Source of the DNA: Streptomyces sp. NBC_01476
GTDB lineage: Bacteria > Actinomycetota > Actinomycetes > Streptomycetales > Streptomycetaceae
Assembly (NCBI RefSeq): GCF_036227265.1
Contig: NZ_CP109446.1
Location: 434,001-498,000, forward strand
Direction of reading: 5' to 3'
Length of the DNA: 64,000 bases
Made by a program: the position numbers and the translations under genes. This document shows positions 34,720 through 42,402 of the stretch, one piece after another. Positions within the stretch are counted from its first letter, which is position 1. The number at the start of each line of letters is the position of its first letter. A model generated the notes under the pieces. The model searched no databases, was not told where the DNA came from, and saw only the letters and a program-made list of their open reading frames with translations.

Positions 34720-35166
34720 TCAGGTCCTGTCGGCGATCCGGTTCATGATCGCGGCGGCCTTCAGCAGGGTCTGCTGCTCCTCCGGGTCGAGGAGGTCGCC
34801 GATCGCCGCGACGAGCCATGCCTCCCGTGCGGCCGGGATCGTCGCGGAGAGCACCTGTCCTTCGCGGGTCGCGCTGATCAGCGTCTTCCGGCCGTCGTTC
34901 GGATCCTGGTCGGACGTGATCAGGCCGTTGGCGCGCAGCACCGCGACCGTCTCGGCCATCGACTGGCGGCGCACGTGTTCGGCCTGGGCCAGCGCACTGG
35001 TCGTGGTCGGGCCCTCCCTCACGATCCGCGCCAGCGTCATCAGCTGCGACCAGGTCCACGGCATCTCGCCCGGAGCGGATTCCGTCCGCAGCCGGGCGCG
35101 CAGCCGGGTCATCGCCTGCATCAGCTCGGTGGCTGCCTTGGGTGCCCGCTCTGATCCGCTGACCAT
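34720..35166 (-). CDS. MarR family transcriptional regulator
   Basis: The 148-residue winged-helix protein shows TWSQLMTLARIVREGPTTTS, ALAQAEHVRRQSMAETVAVL (recognition helix), and the DPNDGRKTLISATREG wing. It resembles the MarR at 3180-3620. It is divergent from the MFS gene at 35289; two identical-type palindromes 22 bp apart lie between, so it likely represses itself and the MFS pump. Confidence 0.9.
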   Translation of the reverse strand: MVSGSERAPKAATELMQAMTRLRARLRTESAPGEMPWTWSQLMTLARIVREGPTTTSALAQAEHVRRQSMAETVAVLRANGLITSDQDPNDGRKTLISATREGQVLSATIPAAREAWLVAAIGDLLDPEEQQTLLKAAAIMNRIADRT

Positions 35167-35187
35167 GGGGCCAGCCTACGGGATAGG

Positions 35188-35220
35188 CAGGCTGCCTGCT
35201 ATATTTTGACAGGTAGCCTG
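35188..35220. promoter_or_regulatory. Two phased CAGG-N3-CCTG operators of the MarR/MFS pair
   Basis: CAGGCTGCCTG (35188-35198) and CAGGTAGCCTG (35210-35220) are separated by 22 bp centre to centre, two helical turns. They lie 22-54 bp upstream of the marR start and 69-101 bp upstream of the MFS start. Confidence 0.75.
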
Positions 35221-35288
35221 CGCATTGCGTGGATGACCAGTTCGCGCGGCTGTGCGCGGTCCGATGACCACAGGGAAGGCCGCCGCCC

Positions 35289-36746
35289 ATGGATGTGTCC
35301 GACAGCGCCACCGCCACAGCACGTACGCCTGTCGTGGACCGTCCGTTCGGACCACGGTTCGTCGCGCCGATGTTCATCGGGTCCGCCCTCAACCCCATCA
35401 ACAGTTCGGTGATCGCGACCGCGTTGGTGTCGATCGCCGCCGCCATGGGCGTTCCGGTGGGCCGCACCTCGATCCTGATCTCCAGCCTCTATCTGACCAG
35501 CGCGATAGCGCAGCCCACCGCCGGCCGGCTCTCCGAGGAGTTCGGCCCGCGGCGGGTGTTCCTGGTCGGCATCGTCATCGTGCTGGCCGGCGGGATCCTC
35601 GGCGGCACCGCCCAGAACCTGCCCACCCTGGTCGCCGCCCGGGTCCTGATCGGACTCGGCACGTCCGCCGGCTATCCCTCGGCGATGCTGCTGATCCGGA
35701 GGCGGGCGACCGCCGTCGGCCTGGCGTCGCCGCCCGGCAGCGTGCTGGGCGGCCTGGCCATCGCCGGAGCCGCGACGGTCGCGATCGGCCCCACCATCGG
35801 CGGGCTGCTGGTGGGCTGGTTCAACTGGCGGGCCGCCTTCCTCATCAACGTCCCCGTCGCCGCCGTCGCCTTCGTGATGGCGCTGCGCTGGATCGCCAGG
35901 GACCCGGACCGGATCAGCGGGCGCCCGGCGCGTGAGGTGATCCGGCGCATCGACCTGGCCGGCGTGATCGGTTTCGGCGGCACGATGACGGCGCTGCTGG
36001 TCTTCCTGCTCGCCCTCCCCCACCCCGAGTGGATCGCCCTCGGCGCTTCCGCAGCCGTCGCCGCCGCGCTCATCCGGTGGGAACTGCGGGCCGCCAACCC
36101 GTTCCTGGACATCCGGCTGCTGGCCTCGAACCTGGCGCTGACCCGCACGTACGTCCGCTACGGACTCACCCTGCTCGGGACCTACGTGATCCTGTACGGG
36201 CTCACCCAGTGGATGGAGGCCGCGCACGGCCTGTCGGCCTACGAAGCGGGACTGATCCTCATCCCGATGGGCCTGCTCTCCGCGGCCGCCGCACGGGTCG
36301 TCTCCCGCCGGCAGGCCATCCACCGGCCGCTGATCGCCGCCGCGGTCTTCATGCTGGCCGGGGCGGTCGCGACCCTCTTCCTGACCAGCCACAGCCCCGT
36401 CATCGCGATCATCGCGGTGACGGCGCTCTTCGGTCTCACGTCCGGATCGAGCAACGTCACCAATCAGACGGCCCTGTACAAGGAGTCCCCGGCCGAGAAG
36501 GTCGGCACCGCCTCCGGACTGCTGCGCACCTTCGGCTACATCGGCTCGATCGCCGCCTCCACCATCACCGGCGTCGCCTTCCGTACCCACGTCGACGACA
36601 CCGGGCTGCGGCATGTCGCCCTCATCCTGATCGGCATCGGCGTCCTGGTCTTGCTGATGACCGCCTTCGACCGGCACCTGGCCGCCTCTGGTTCCGAATC
36701 CGCTTCCGGCTCCGGCTCCGGCTCCGGGGAGTCCGACGCCTCCTGA
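35289..36746 (+). CDS. MFS transporter, DHA2-like multidrug efflux type
   Basis: The 485-residue protein has 12-14 membrane helices with DHA2-type features: FVAPMFIGSALNPINSSVIA in helix 1, LYLTSAIAQPTAGRLSEEFG with motif A, and GSVLGGLAIAGAATVAIGPTIGG in the motif C region. Substrate is unknown. It ends in a short Ser/Gly/Glu low-complexity tail. GGAAGG precedes the start. It is likely repressed by the divergent MarR and lies 120 bp before an alpha/beta hydrolase gene. Confidence 0.9.
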   Translation: MDVSDSATATARTPVVDRPFGPRFVAPMFIGSALNPINSSVIATALVSIAAAMGVPVGRTSILISSLYLTSAIAQPTAGRLSEEFGPRRVFLVGIVIVLAGGILGGTAQNLPTLVAARVLIGLGTSAGYPSAMLLIRRRATAVGLASPPGSVLGGLAIAGAATVAIGPTIGGLLVGWFNWRAAFLINVPVAAVAFVMALRWIARDPDRISGRPAREVIRRIDLAGVIGFGGTMTALLVFLLALPHPEWIALGASAAVAAALIRWELRAANPFLDIRLLASNLALTRTYVRYGLTLLGTYVILYGLTQWMEAAHGLSAYEAGLILIPMGLLSAAAARVVSRRQAIHRPLIAAAVFMLAGAVATLFLTSHSPVIAIIAVTALFGLTSGSSNVTNQTALYKESPAEKVGTASGLLRTFGYIGSIAASTITGVAFRTHVDDTGLRHVALILIGIGVLVLLMTAFDRHLAASGSESASGSGSGSGESDAS

Positions 36747-36790
36747 GCCCTGCGTTCGCCAGCCGGAAACAGTGGCCGACCCTCGTCGTG

Positions 36791-36845
36791 AGAGTCGACT
36801 TGCACGATGGGGTGCGAGCCGCCTATATTCATGCGAGTCAACTCT
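36791..36845. promoter_or_regulatory. Paired GAGTNNACTY palindromes around a TATATT -10
   Basis: AGAGTCGACTTGCA (36791-36804) and TGCGAGTCAACTCT (36832-36845) form a 12-of-14 inverted repeat. TATATT (36824-36829) lies between. The site is 22 bp upstream of the hydrolase start. A regulator binding both would repress this promoter; which one is unknown. Confidence 0.55.
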
Positions 36846-36866
36846 TACGAAAGAGGAACGCCCATC

Positions 36867-37691
36867 ATGAGCACCCCCACCGCCACCCACACCTCCCGCA
36901 CCGTCGACCTCACCGACAGCCTCACCCTCACCATCGACGAGTTCGGCACCAACACCGACGGCAGCGCCGTGCTGCTGCTGCACGGCGGCGCCGGCCCCCG
37001 CACGGTGGCCGGCCTGGCCTCCGCACTCTCCGAGCACGCCTACGTGATCGCCCCCACCCACCCCGGCTTCGACGGCACGCCCCGCCCGGAAGGGACCGAC
37101 TCCGTCGCCGACCTCGCGATCGCCTACCTCGACCTGCTCGACACCCTCGACCTCACCGGGGTCATGGTCATCGGCAACTCCGTCGGCGGCTGGATCGCCG
37201 CGGAAATGGCCCTGCGCGACACCCGCGGCCGGATCGGCTGCCTGACCCTCCTCAACGCCGTCGGCATCCACGGCGAGGACGGCAACGAGGTCGTCGACAC
37301 CCGCGGTCTCGCCCCCGCCGGCATCAGCGGACTCTCCTTCGCCAACCCGGCCTTCCGCCCCGACTTCTCCTCCTTCACCGACCAGCAGCGGGCCGTGATG
37401 GCCGCCAACCAGCAGACGCTCGCCACATACGCGGGACCGGAGTTCACCCATGACCCCAAGCTCCGCGGCCGCCTGCACCGGGTCACCGTGCCGGTCCTCG
37501 TCGTCTGGGGTGAACAGGACGGCATCTCACCCCTGGAGTACGGTCGCGGCTATGCGGCGTCCTTCCCCGACGGCCACTTCGTGCAGGTCCCCGGAGCCGG
37601 CCACTTCCCGCACATCGAGCAGGCCGGACTCACCCTCGGCGCCATCGGTGACTTCGTCGACACCGTCGTGAAGCCGTCCGAGACCGCCTGA
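36867..37691 (+). CDS. Alpha/beta-fold hydrolase
   Basis: The 274-residue protein has the oxyanion motif (LLLHGGAGPRTVAG), the nucleophile elbow GNSVGGW, an acidic residue in VVWGEQDGISP and the catalytic His in VPGAGHFPHIEQAG, giving a complete Ser-Asp-His triad. Substrate is unknown; the fold covers esterases, haloperoxidase-like enzymes and C-C hydrolases. The start at 36867 has AGAGGAA upstream. It has its own promoter-operator region, so it need not depend on the MFS transcript. Confidence 0.9.
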   Translation: MSTPTATHTSRTVDLTDSLTLTIDEFGTNTDGSAVLLLHGGAGPRTVAGLASALSEHAYVIAPTHPGFDGTPRPEGTDSVADLAIAYLDLLDTLDLTGVMVIGNSVGGWIAAEMALRDTRGRIGCLTLLNAVGIHGEDGNEVVDTRGLAPAGISGLSFANPAFRPDFSSFTDQQRAVMAANQQTLATYAGPEFTHDPKLRGRLHRVTVPVLVVWGEQDGISPLEYGRGYAASFPDGHFVQVPGAGHFPHIEQAGLTLGAIGDFVDTVVKPSETA

Positions 37692-37705
37692 TCATCCGGT
37701 CCGAC

Positions 37706-37746
37706 CCGCCGCGCGTTTGGAGCCACCGGGCTCCGATGCGCGGCGG
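37706..37746. terminator. Bidirectional terminator between hydrolase and cupin genes
   Basis: CCGCCGCGC (37706-37714) pairs with 37738-37746; inside, GGAGCC pairs with GGCTCC around ACCG. It separates two convergent genes. Confidence 0.75.
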
Positions 37747-37761
37747 ACCGGCGGCAGTCGG

Positions 37762-38220
37762 TCAGGCGAAGTCGGTGGCCGGCGTCGTCGCGTAACGGCC
37801 CATCACCTCGGCGGTGGTCTGCGCGCTCACCTCCCGGCCTCCGGCCAGAGCGTCCCGCAGGTCCCGGAAGTACCGCACATACAGATCCGGGGTGAAGGTG
37901 TTGACCATCACGACCGGCTCGTCGCCGGGGTTGGCGAAGGTGTGCGGGACGCCGGGCGGCACCATCACGAGCGTGCCGGCCGGCGCGTCGTGATCGGTGT
38001 GTCCGACGGTGAACCGCGCGGTGCCGGAGACGACGTAGAAGCCCTCGTCGTGCTCGGCGTGACGGTGCTGGGGCGGGCCGGCGCTGTGCGGGGCGAGCGT
38101 GATCTCCCCGATGCCGAGCCGGTGCGCGGTCGTGCCACCGTCCTCCAGGATGCGTATCCGGGCCGGACCCAGCTCGATCACCTCACCACCCTCCGGGGCG
38201 ACGATCACGGCCTCGTTCAT
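37762..38220 (-). CDS. Cupin-fold protein
   Basis: The 152-residue protein has a single cupin domain: motif 1 region PPQHRHAEHDEGFYVVSGTARFTVG (metal His/Glu) and motif 2 PGVPHTFANPGDEP. Many of these are dioxygenases, isomerases or storage-like proteins; no specific role can be assigned. It is divergent from a TetR gene with a 22-bp palindrome between, so it is probably repressed by it. Confidence 0.88.
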   Translation of the reverse strand: MNEAVIVAPEGGEVIELGPARIRILEDGGTTAHRLGIGEITLAPHSAGPPQHRHAEHDEGFYVVSGTARFTVGHTDHDAPAGTLVMVPPGVPHTFANPGDEPVVMVNTFTPDLYVRYFRDLRDALAGGREVSAQTTAEVMGRYATTPATDFA

Positions 38221-38234
38221 AGTGGACTCCTTTG

Positions 38235-38284
38235 TGAGAGTATGCTCTCATGACTGTAGAGTGCTTGCGTCGTACGACGCAAGC
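38235..38284. promoter_or_regulatory. Cupin/TetR control region: two palindromes
   Basis: TGAGAG-TATG-CTCTCA lies at 38235-38250, 14 bp from the cupin start. A perfect palindrome with arms GCTTGCGTCGT and its complement spans 38263-38284, flanked by GAGT and, two bases off, ACTC. Both are candidate TetR sites. Confidence 0.7.
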
Positions 38285-38338
38285 AGACTCTCATCATGGG
38301 AGCGCACTCGCTAGCGATTGCGGACGAGAGGTGGACCG

Positions 38339-38983
38339 ATGACATCGCCGAGCACGGACGGCCGCGCCAACCAGAAGCTGCGCACCCGTACCGCGATCGT
38401 GCAGGCCGCGGCCGAGCTGAGCCGCACCGGCCGCGAAGTGACCATGCCCGAGGTGGCCAGGACGGCCCTGGTCTCGGAGGCCACCGCCTATCGCTACTTC
38501 CCGGACCTCGCCAGCCTGCTGCAGGAGGCCATCGCGGGGCAGCTGCCCACCCCGGAGGAGGCACTGGAACCGGTCGCGGGATCGGACGACGCGGTGGAAC
38601 GCGTCGCCGTCGCCACCGAGTTCCTGCTGCGGCACGTCCTGGCCCGGCAGGGCGTGGTCCGCGCCATGATCGCGGCCACCGTCGTCCGGCCGGCGGCCGG
38701 CGGCGTCACCCGGCCCGGCCTGCGTTTCGGCCTGATCGACCACGCGCTGGCACCGCTGGCCCGGACCCTCGGCGCCACCGACCCCGCGGCGCTGGCCCAG
38801 CTGAAGAACGATCTCGCGGTCGTGGTCAGCGCCGAGGCGCTCTTCAGCCTGACCGACCTGCACGGGCTCGACCCCCAGGACGCCATCGCCAGCATCGTGC
38901 ACACGGCGTCGACCCTCACCCGCGCCACCGTGCGGGACCACCTCGCCGCCGAGGGCTCCCTGCGCATCCGTTCCTCCCACTAG
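38339..38983 (+). CDS. TetR family transcriptional regulator
   Basis: The 214-residue protein shows LRTRTAIVQAAAELSRTGRE and MPEVARTALVSEATAYRYFP, a TetR HTH with YRYF end, then a divergent helical domain. ATG 38339 was chosen because GAGGTGG lies just upstream; the 38318 alternative adds seven residues. It is divergent from the cupin gene and is its probable regulator. It is convergent with the gamma-butyrolactone receptor-type gene. Confidence 0.88.
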   Translation: MTSPSTDGRANQKLRTRTAIVQAAAELSRTGREVTMPEVARTALVSEATAYRYFPDLASLLQEAIAGQLPTPEEALEPVAGSDDAVERVAVATEFLLRHVLARQGVVRAMIAATVVRPAAGGVTRPGLRFGLIDHALAPLARTLGATDPAALAQLKNDLAVVVSAEALFSLTDLHGLDPQDAIASIVHTASTLTRATVRDHLAAEGSLRIRSSH

Positions 38984-39009
38984 CCCGCCGGCCCGCCCGG
39001 CCGGCGGGC
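38983..39009. terminator. Bidirectional terminator between two convergent tetR-type genes
   Basis: GCCCGCCGG (38983-38991) pairs with its complement (39001-39009) around a 9-nt loop, right after the TetR stop. Confidence 0.65.
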
Positions 39010-39014
39010 CGCCG

Positions 39015-39674
39015 CTAAGCGGGTGCCCCGGCGGTCTCGCGGGCGGCGCGGGTGACGTGGACACGGGCGAGGAGGGAGGCCGGGTCGGGGGTTTCCTGCA
39101 GGGCCACGAGGAGCAGCAGCCAGAGGTCGTGCAGCCGTTCCTCGATGCGGTCGCGGCCGTCCAGGGCGTCGGAGACGGTGTGCAGCCCGAAGAAGGCGTA
39201 GACGATGCCGGGGGCCGCGATGACCGGGTCGACCCCGGTGGCGAGTTCACCCCTGCGGGCCGCCTCCTCCAGCAGTTCGGTCACCACCTCGATCCAGCCG
39301 ATGAACGGGGTGGGCAGCTGCGCGTCGATGGCCTTGCGCTCCATCCACAGCCGTGATCCGGCCCGGACGATGACGTCGTCCCGGAAGGCCCTGGCCACCG
39401 TGAAGCTCAGTTCGACCAGCTTCTCCAGGGCCGGTCTGTCTTCCGCCCGGGCGTCGCCGATCAGCGTCGGCCAGGCGGCGAAGTGCGCCTCGACCACGGC
39501 CAGCGCCAGCTTCTCCTTGCCGGCGAAGTGGAAGTAGATCGCTCCACTGGTACGGCCGGACAGGGCGCTGATGTCGCTGATGCTCGTCCCGGCATATCCG
39601 CGTTCGTCGAACAATTTCGCGGCGGCTTCCACAAGAAACCCCCGGGTCGTCTCCGCACGTACCTGCACACTCAC
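39015..39674 (-). CDS. Gamma-butyrolactone receptor-type TetR regulator (ArpA/ScbR family)
   Basis: The 219-residue protein matches the ArpA/ScbR type: RGFLVEAAAKLFDERGYAGT, ISDISALSGRTSGAIYFHFAGKEKLALAVVEAHF, then a C-terminal pocket with FTVARAFRDDVIVRAGSRL and GWIEVVTELLEEAARRGEL. It should bind its own promoter region until a gamma-butyrolactone releases it. It is divergent from the AfsA-type gene, the classic arrangement. Two GTG starts (39674 and 39668) are possible; the second has better spacing to GGAG. Confidence 0.92.
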   Translation of the reverse strand: MSVQVRAETTRGFLVEAAAKLFDERGYAGTSISDISALSGRTSGAIYFHFAGKEKLALAVVEAHFAAWPTLIGDARAEDRPALEKLVELSFTVARAFRDDVIVRAGSRLWMERKAIDAQLPTPFIGWIEVVTELLEEAARRGELATGVDPVIAAPGIVYAFFGLHTVSDALDGRDRIEERLHDLWLLLLVALQETPDPASLLARVHVTRAARETAGAPA

Positions 39675-39688
39675 TCCGATGCCGCATC

Positions 39689-39724
39689 GTTACCAACGGC
39701 AGGCAATGTACTGCCTCCAGTAAC
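39689..39724. promoter_or_regulatory. Candidate autoregulatory element (ARE) between receptor and AfsA genes
   Basis: AGGCA-N6-TGCCT (39701-39716) is nested in GTTAC (39689-39693) and GTAAC (39720-39724). It lies 15 bp upstream of the receptor start and 36 bp before the AfsA start, in a locally less G+C-rich 86-bp region, as expected for the receptor's own target. Confidence 0.6.
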
Positions 39725-39760
39725 ATCCGCGAAGCAATTGCGCATGCGTATCGGCAAAGC

Positions 39761-40699
39761 GTGAGTTCTTCTTATTGTATGAAAGATTCGGTCGAAGATG
39801 TCTCCGGGCATGACCGTTCACTGAGCCGGTCACAAACGGTCCCCCGCGAACTGGTGCACCGCACGTCCGTCGCCGAAGTGCTCCTTACGGACGTTCGCCC
39901 GGACCGGACCGGTGGTTTCGAGGCCGCGGCCAGCTGGCCGCGATCGCATACGACGTTTCCGCGCGACGGTAGCGATCTGCACAGCCCTTTGATCCTGGTG
40001 GAGACCATGCGCCAGTTGGGCATTTACGTGCCGCTGCGGTACTTCGGCGTCCCGCGGACAAGCCACCTGCTGATCACCGATCTGCAGTACACCCTGACGG
40101 CGGGCCGCGAGCCGCGGGCCGCCCAGGGCTGCACCGAGGTCACCTGCCGGGTCGAGGTGAGCGACCTCCACCGGGGCACCCACGGCGACGTCAACGGCAT
40201 GCGGCTCGACGTCACCTACCTCGCCGGCGGCGACATCTTCGCCCGGTCCGGCGGCGGTGTCCGCTTCGTCGCAGCACAGCGCTACGCCGCTCTGCGGGCG
40301 GACGCACCGCCGCAACAGCAGTCGCCCCCGGCGGCCGGTGGACGTCCCGAACCCGCGACGCTGGCCGTCGCCGACGGGCGCGACGTGCTAATCACCCGAA
40401 TGGGTGACGCTCTGGCGGTCGAGCCGGCTGACCCCCATCACCCCTTCTTCTTCGATCATCCGACCGATCACGTGCCCGGGATGGTGCTGCTGGAGTCGGC
40501 GCGTCAGGCGGCCGCGGCAGCAAGCGACGGCAGGCTGACCCGTCCCACCAGCGCACGCCTGGTGGCAACCCGCTTCACCGAGTTCGCGCCGCCCGCGCGT
40601 GTCGAGTCCGTGGCGTACCACCGCACCTGTGTCTTCCGGGTTCTGCAGGGCGCCGAATACTCCGCCTACGGGGTCCTCGGATACAGCCGACACCAATAG
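39761..40699 (+). CDS. afsA: AfsA-type gamma-butyrolactone synthase
   Basis: The 312-residue protein has the two AfsA hotdog repeats: SPLILVETMRQLGIYVPLRY (residues ~78-97) and FFFDHPTDHVPGMVLLESAR (about 225-245). AfsA enzymes condense a beta-ketoacyl-ACP with dihydroxyacetone phosphate in the first step of A-factor-type signal synthesis. GTG 39761 has no good ribosome site, and ATG 39779 is an alternative. It is divergent from its receptor and followed by a HAD phosphatase and dihydroxyacetone kinase subunits. Confidence 0.93.
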   Translation: MSSSYCMKDSVEDVSGHDRSLSRSQTVPRELVHRTSVAEVLLTDVRPDRTGGFEAAASWPRSHTTFPRDGSDLHSPLILVETMRQLGIYVPLRYFGVPRTSHLLITDLQYTLTAGREPRAAQGCTEVTCRVEVSDLHRGTHGDVNGMRLDVTYLAGGDIFARSGGGVRFVAAQRYAALRADAPPQQQSPPAAGGRPEPATLAVADGRDVLITRMGDALAVEPADPHHPFFFDHPTDHVPGMVLLESARQAAAAASDGRLTRPTSARLVATRFTEFAPPARVESVAYHRTCVFRVLQGAEYSAYGVLGYSRHQ

Positions 40700-40908
40700 T
40701 TACTCCTTGAGAGGGCTTGACTACCCTCTGCATCGGTCAATAACGTAATGATCGATATGTTCTTGGTGGACGCCAAAACGCCTTTTCTGCGGCTGTGTCC
40801 ACCGAGGGCCCGCGCCTGCCTGAATCTTCGGCGCGCCGGCCGGCAGCCGTATGCACACGGCATCCCGTACCGGCGCTTCCAGGCATTCCCGAACGGACAT
40901 CTCCTGTG

Positions 40909-41601
40909 ATGACCTCTCATCGCATTCTCAACTGGACTCCCGCAGCGATCGTCTTCGACTGCGACGGCACTCTCATGGACACAGAACGGCACTGGCAGGA
41001 CGCCCGCGAACTCGTGATGCGCGATTTCGGGGTCACTCCGGCCCCGGATTTCGCCGAGCGCAGCAAGGGCCTGCACTACACCGAATGCGGCCGGCTCATG
41101 GCCGACGAATCCGGCCGCCCCGAGCTCGGCGAGCAGCTGACGTCCGGCCTGCTCGAACACTTCCGCACCCTGGTGGAGCGGAACCCGCAGACCATGACCG
41201 GCGCCCGCGAGCTGGTGGCGAACGCGGCGAAGTTCGCCCCGCTCGCCGTCGCCAGCAACTGCCCGCGTGACGTCGTGGAGAGCTGCCTGCGCCACGCCGG
41301 GCTGCGGGGCTACTTCGACCACATCGTGGTCCCCGACGAGAACAACCGCCCCAAGCCGTACCCGGACGTCTACCTGACCGCGGCCAGGTACTGCGGGGCC
41401 GCGCCGGCCGACGCCCTCGCGGTGGAGGACTCCACCTGCGGGGTGGAGGCGGCCGTCCGGGCCGGCCTGCGGGTCCTGGGGGTCGGCCCGTGGCCGGGCG
41501 AGGAGGTCGCGGCGAGCGTCGACCTGTGGGTCGCCTCGCTCGACCAGCCGGACGTCTTCGAGTGGGCGAGCAAGCGGGTGGCCCGGCAGCTGCCCGCGTG
41601 A
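40909..41601 (+). CDS. HAD superfamily phosphatase
   Basis: The 230-residue protein has HAD motif I DCDGTL (residues ~15-25, IVFDCDGTLMDTERHW), motif II Ser/Thr in AVASNCPRD, motif III Lys in RPKPYPDVY and motif IV EDSTCGVEAA. It is like beta-phosphoglucomutase/GPP-type phosphatases. Its substrate is unknown, but it follows afsA by 209 bp in the same direction and the gamma-butyrolactone pathway needs a phosphatase, so that role is proposed. ATG 40909 and GTG 40906 are adjacent starts. Confidence 0.9.
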   Translation: MTSHRILNWTPAAIVFDCDGTLMDTERHWQDARELVMRDFGVTPAPDFAERSKGLHYTECGRLMADESGRPELGEQLTSGLLEHFRTLVERNPQTMTGARELVANAAKFAPLAVASNCPRDVVESCLRHAGLRGYFDHIVVPDENNRPKPYPDVYLTAARYCGAAPADALAVEDSTCGVEAAVRAGLRVLGVGPWPGEEVAASVDLWVASLDQPDVFEWASKRVARQLPA

Positions 41602-41627
41602 ACCGTGGGCGGTGCCTCAGGCAGCCG

Positions 41628-42323
41628 TCAGGCGCTCCGCTCCACCGGGACGTCGTCCGGCACCGGTCCCCGCAGCAGCGGCTCCAGACTCGACACGGTG
41701 CCCGCGGCCGCGGAGAAGAGCAGGCCGATGCCGACCGCACCGGGATCCGGGACGCCGGCCGCCCGGTCGCCGACATAGCTGGCCCGGCCGCGGCGGGCGG
41801 TCAGCCGCGTGGTGCTCCCCACCCCCTCCCAGGCGGCGTCCGCCGCACGGGCCAGCGCCCCGGCCGGGTCGGCCGCCGGCGGGAAGGAACCCAGCGCCAT
41901 GACCGCGGGGGCGAGCGCGTCCACCAGGGTCTTGTCGCCGACCGACGCTTCCCCGACCCGCTGGATGGCCGCCAGCCCGTTGCCCGCGCCCGACGCCAGT
42001 GCCGCGATGTCCAGGGCGTCGCCCGCGGCGGCCACCGCGACCGCCATCTCCTGGAAGAGCAGGCCGAACAGGGGGCCGCTGGTGCCGCCGACCTCGTCGA
42101 GGAAAGCCGCGGCGGCGGCCTCCAGCGGACCGGCCGCGCCCGGGGCGGTGCCCTGGTCGAGGCGGCGCAGGGTCGCATCCAGGCCCGCCAGCAGGTTGGT
42201 GCCGAAGTCACCGTCGCCGACTTGTTGGTCCAAGGCGGTCAGTTCCGCCTCGGTCGCGGCCGCGGAGGCCGCGAAGCGTCGTATCCAGCCGTCGGTGGAC
42301 GCGGATTCGGGTCGTACGGACAT
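41628..42323 (-). CDS. dhaL: Dihydroxyacetone kinase subunit DhaL
   Basis: The 231-residue protein is the nucleotide-binding subunit: LDQQVGDGDFGTN (Mg-ADP site Asp residues), GGTSGPLFGLLFQ, and TARRGRASYVGDRAAGVPDPGA near the C-terminus, all diagnostic of DhaL. It phosphorylates dihydroxyacetone held on DhaK. It lies 79 bp downstream of dhaK. No DhaM phosphodonor subunit is in the window. Confidence 0.95.
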   Translation of the reverse strand: MSVRPESASTDGWIRRFAASAAATEAELTALDQQVGDGDFGTNLLAGLDATLRRLDQGTAPGAAGPLEAAAAAFLDEVGGTSGPLFGLLFQEMAVAVAAAGDALDIAALASGAGNGLAAIQRVGEASVGDKTLVDALAPAVMALGSFPPAADPAGALARAADAAWEGVGSTTRLTARRGRASYVGDRAAGVPDPGAVGIGLLFSAAAGTVSSLEPLLRGPVPDDVPVERSA

Positions 42324-42402
42324 GGCTGCCTCTTCCGGTGGTCTCAGGGCCGGTCCGGATGCTCCGGAGCCGCGCCGGGGGGCGTCGCGGTGCGGGGCTG
42401 GG

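Noticed and set aside
35199..37478. A long reverse-strand frame opposite the MFS and hydrolase genes
   Set aside because: Its product is Gly/Asp/Gln/Val-rich low-complexity sequence, as expected antisense to high G+C genes, and the forward genes have clear domains.
40710..40729. AGAGGG and CCCTCT around an 8-nt loop after the AfsA stop
   Set aside because: Six-base arms without a U-run make a weak terminator; left out of the feature list.
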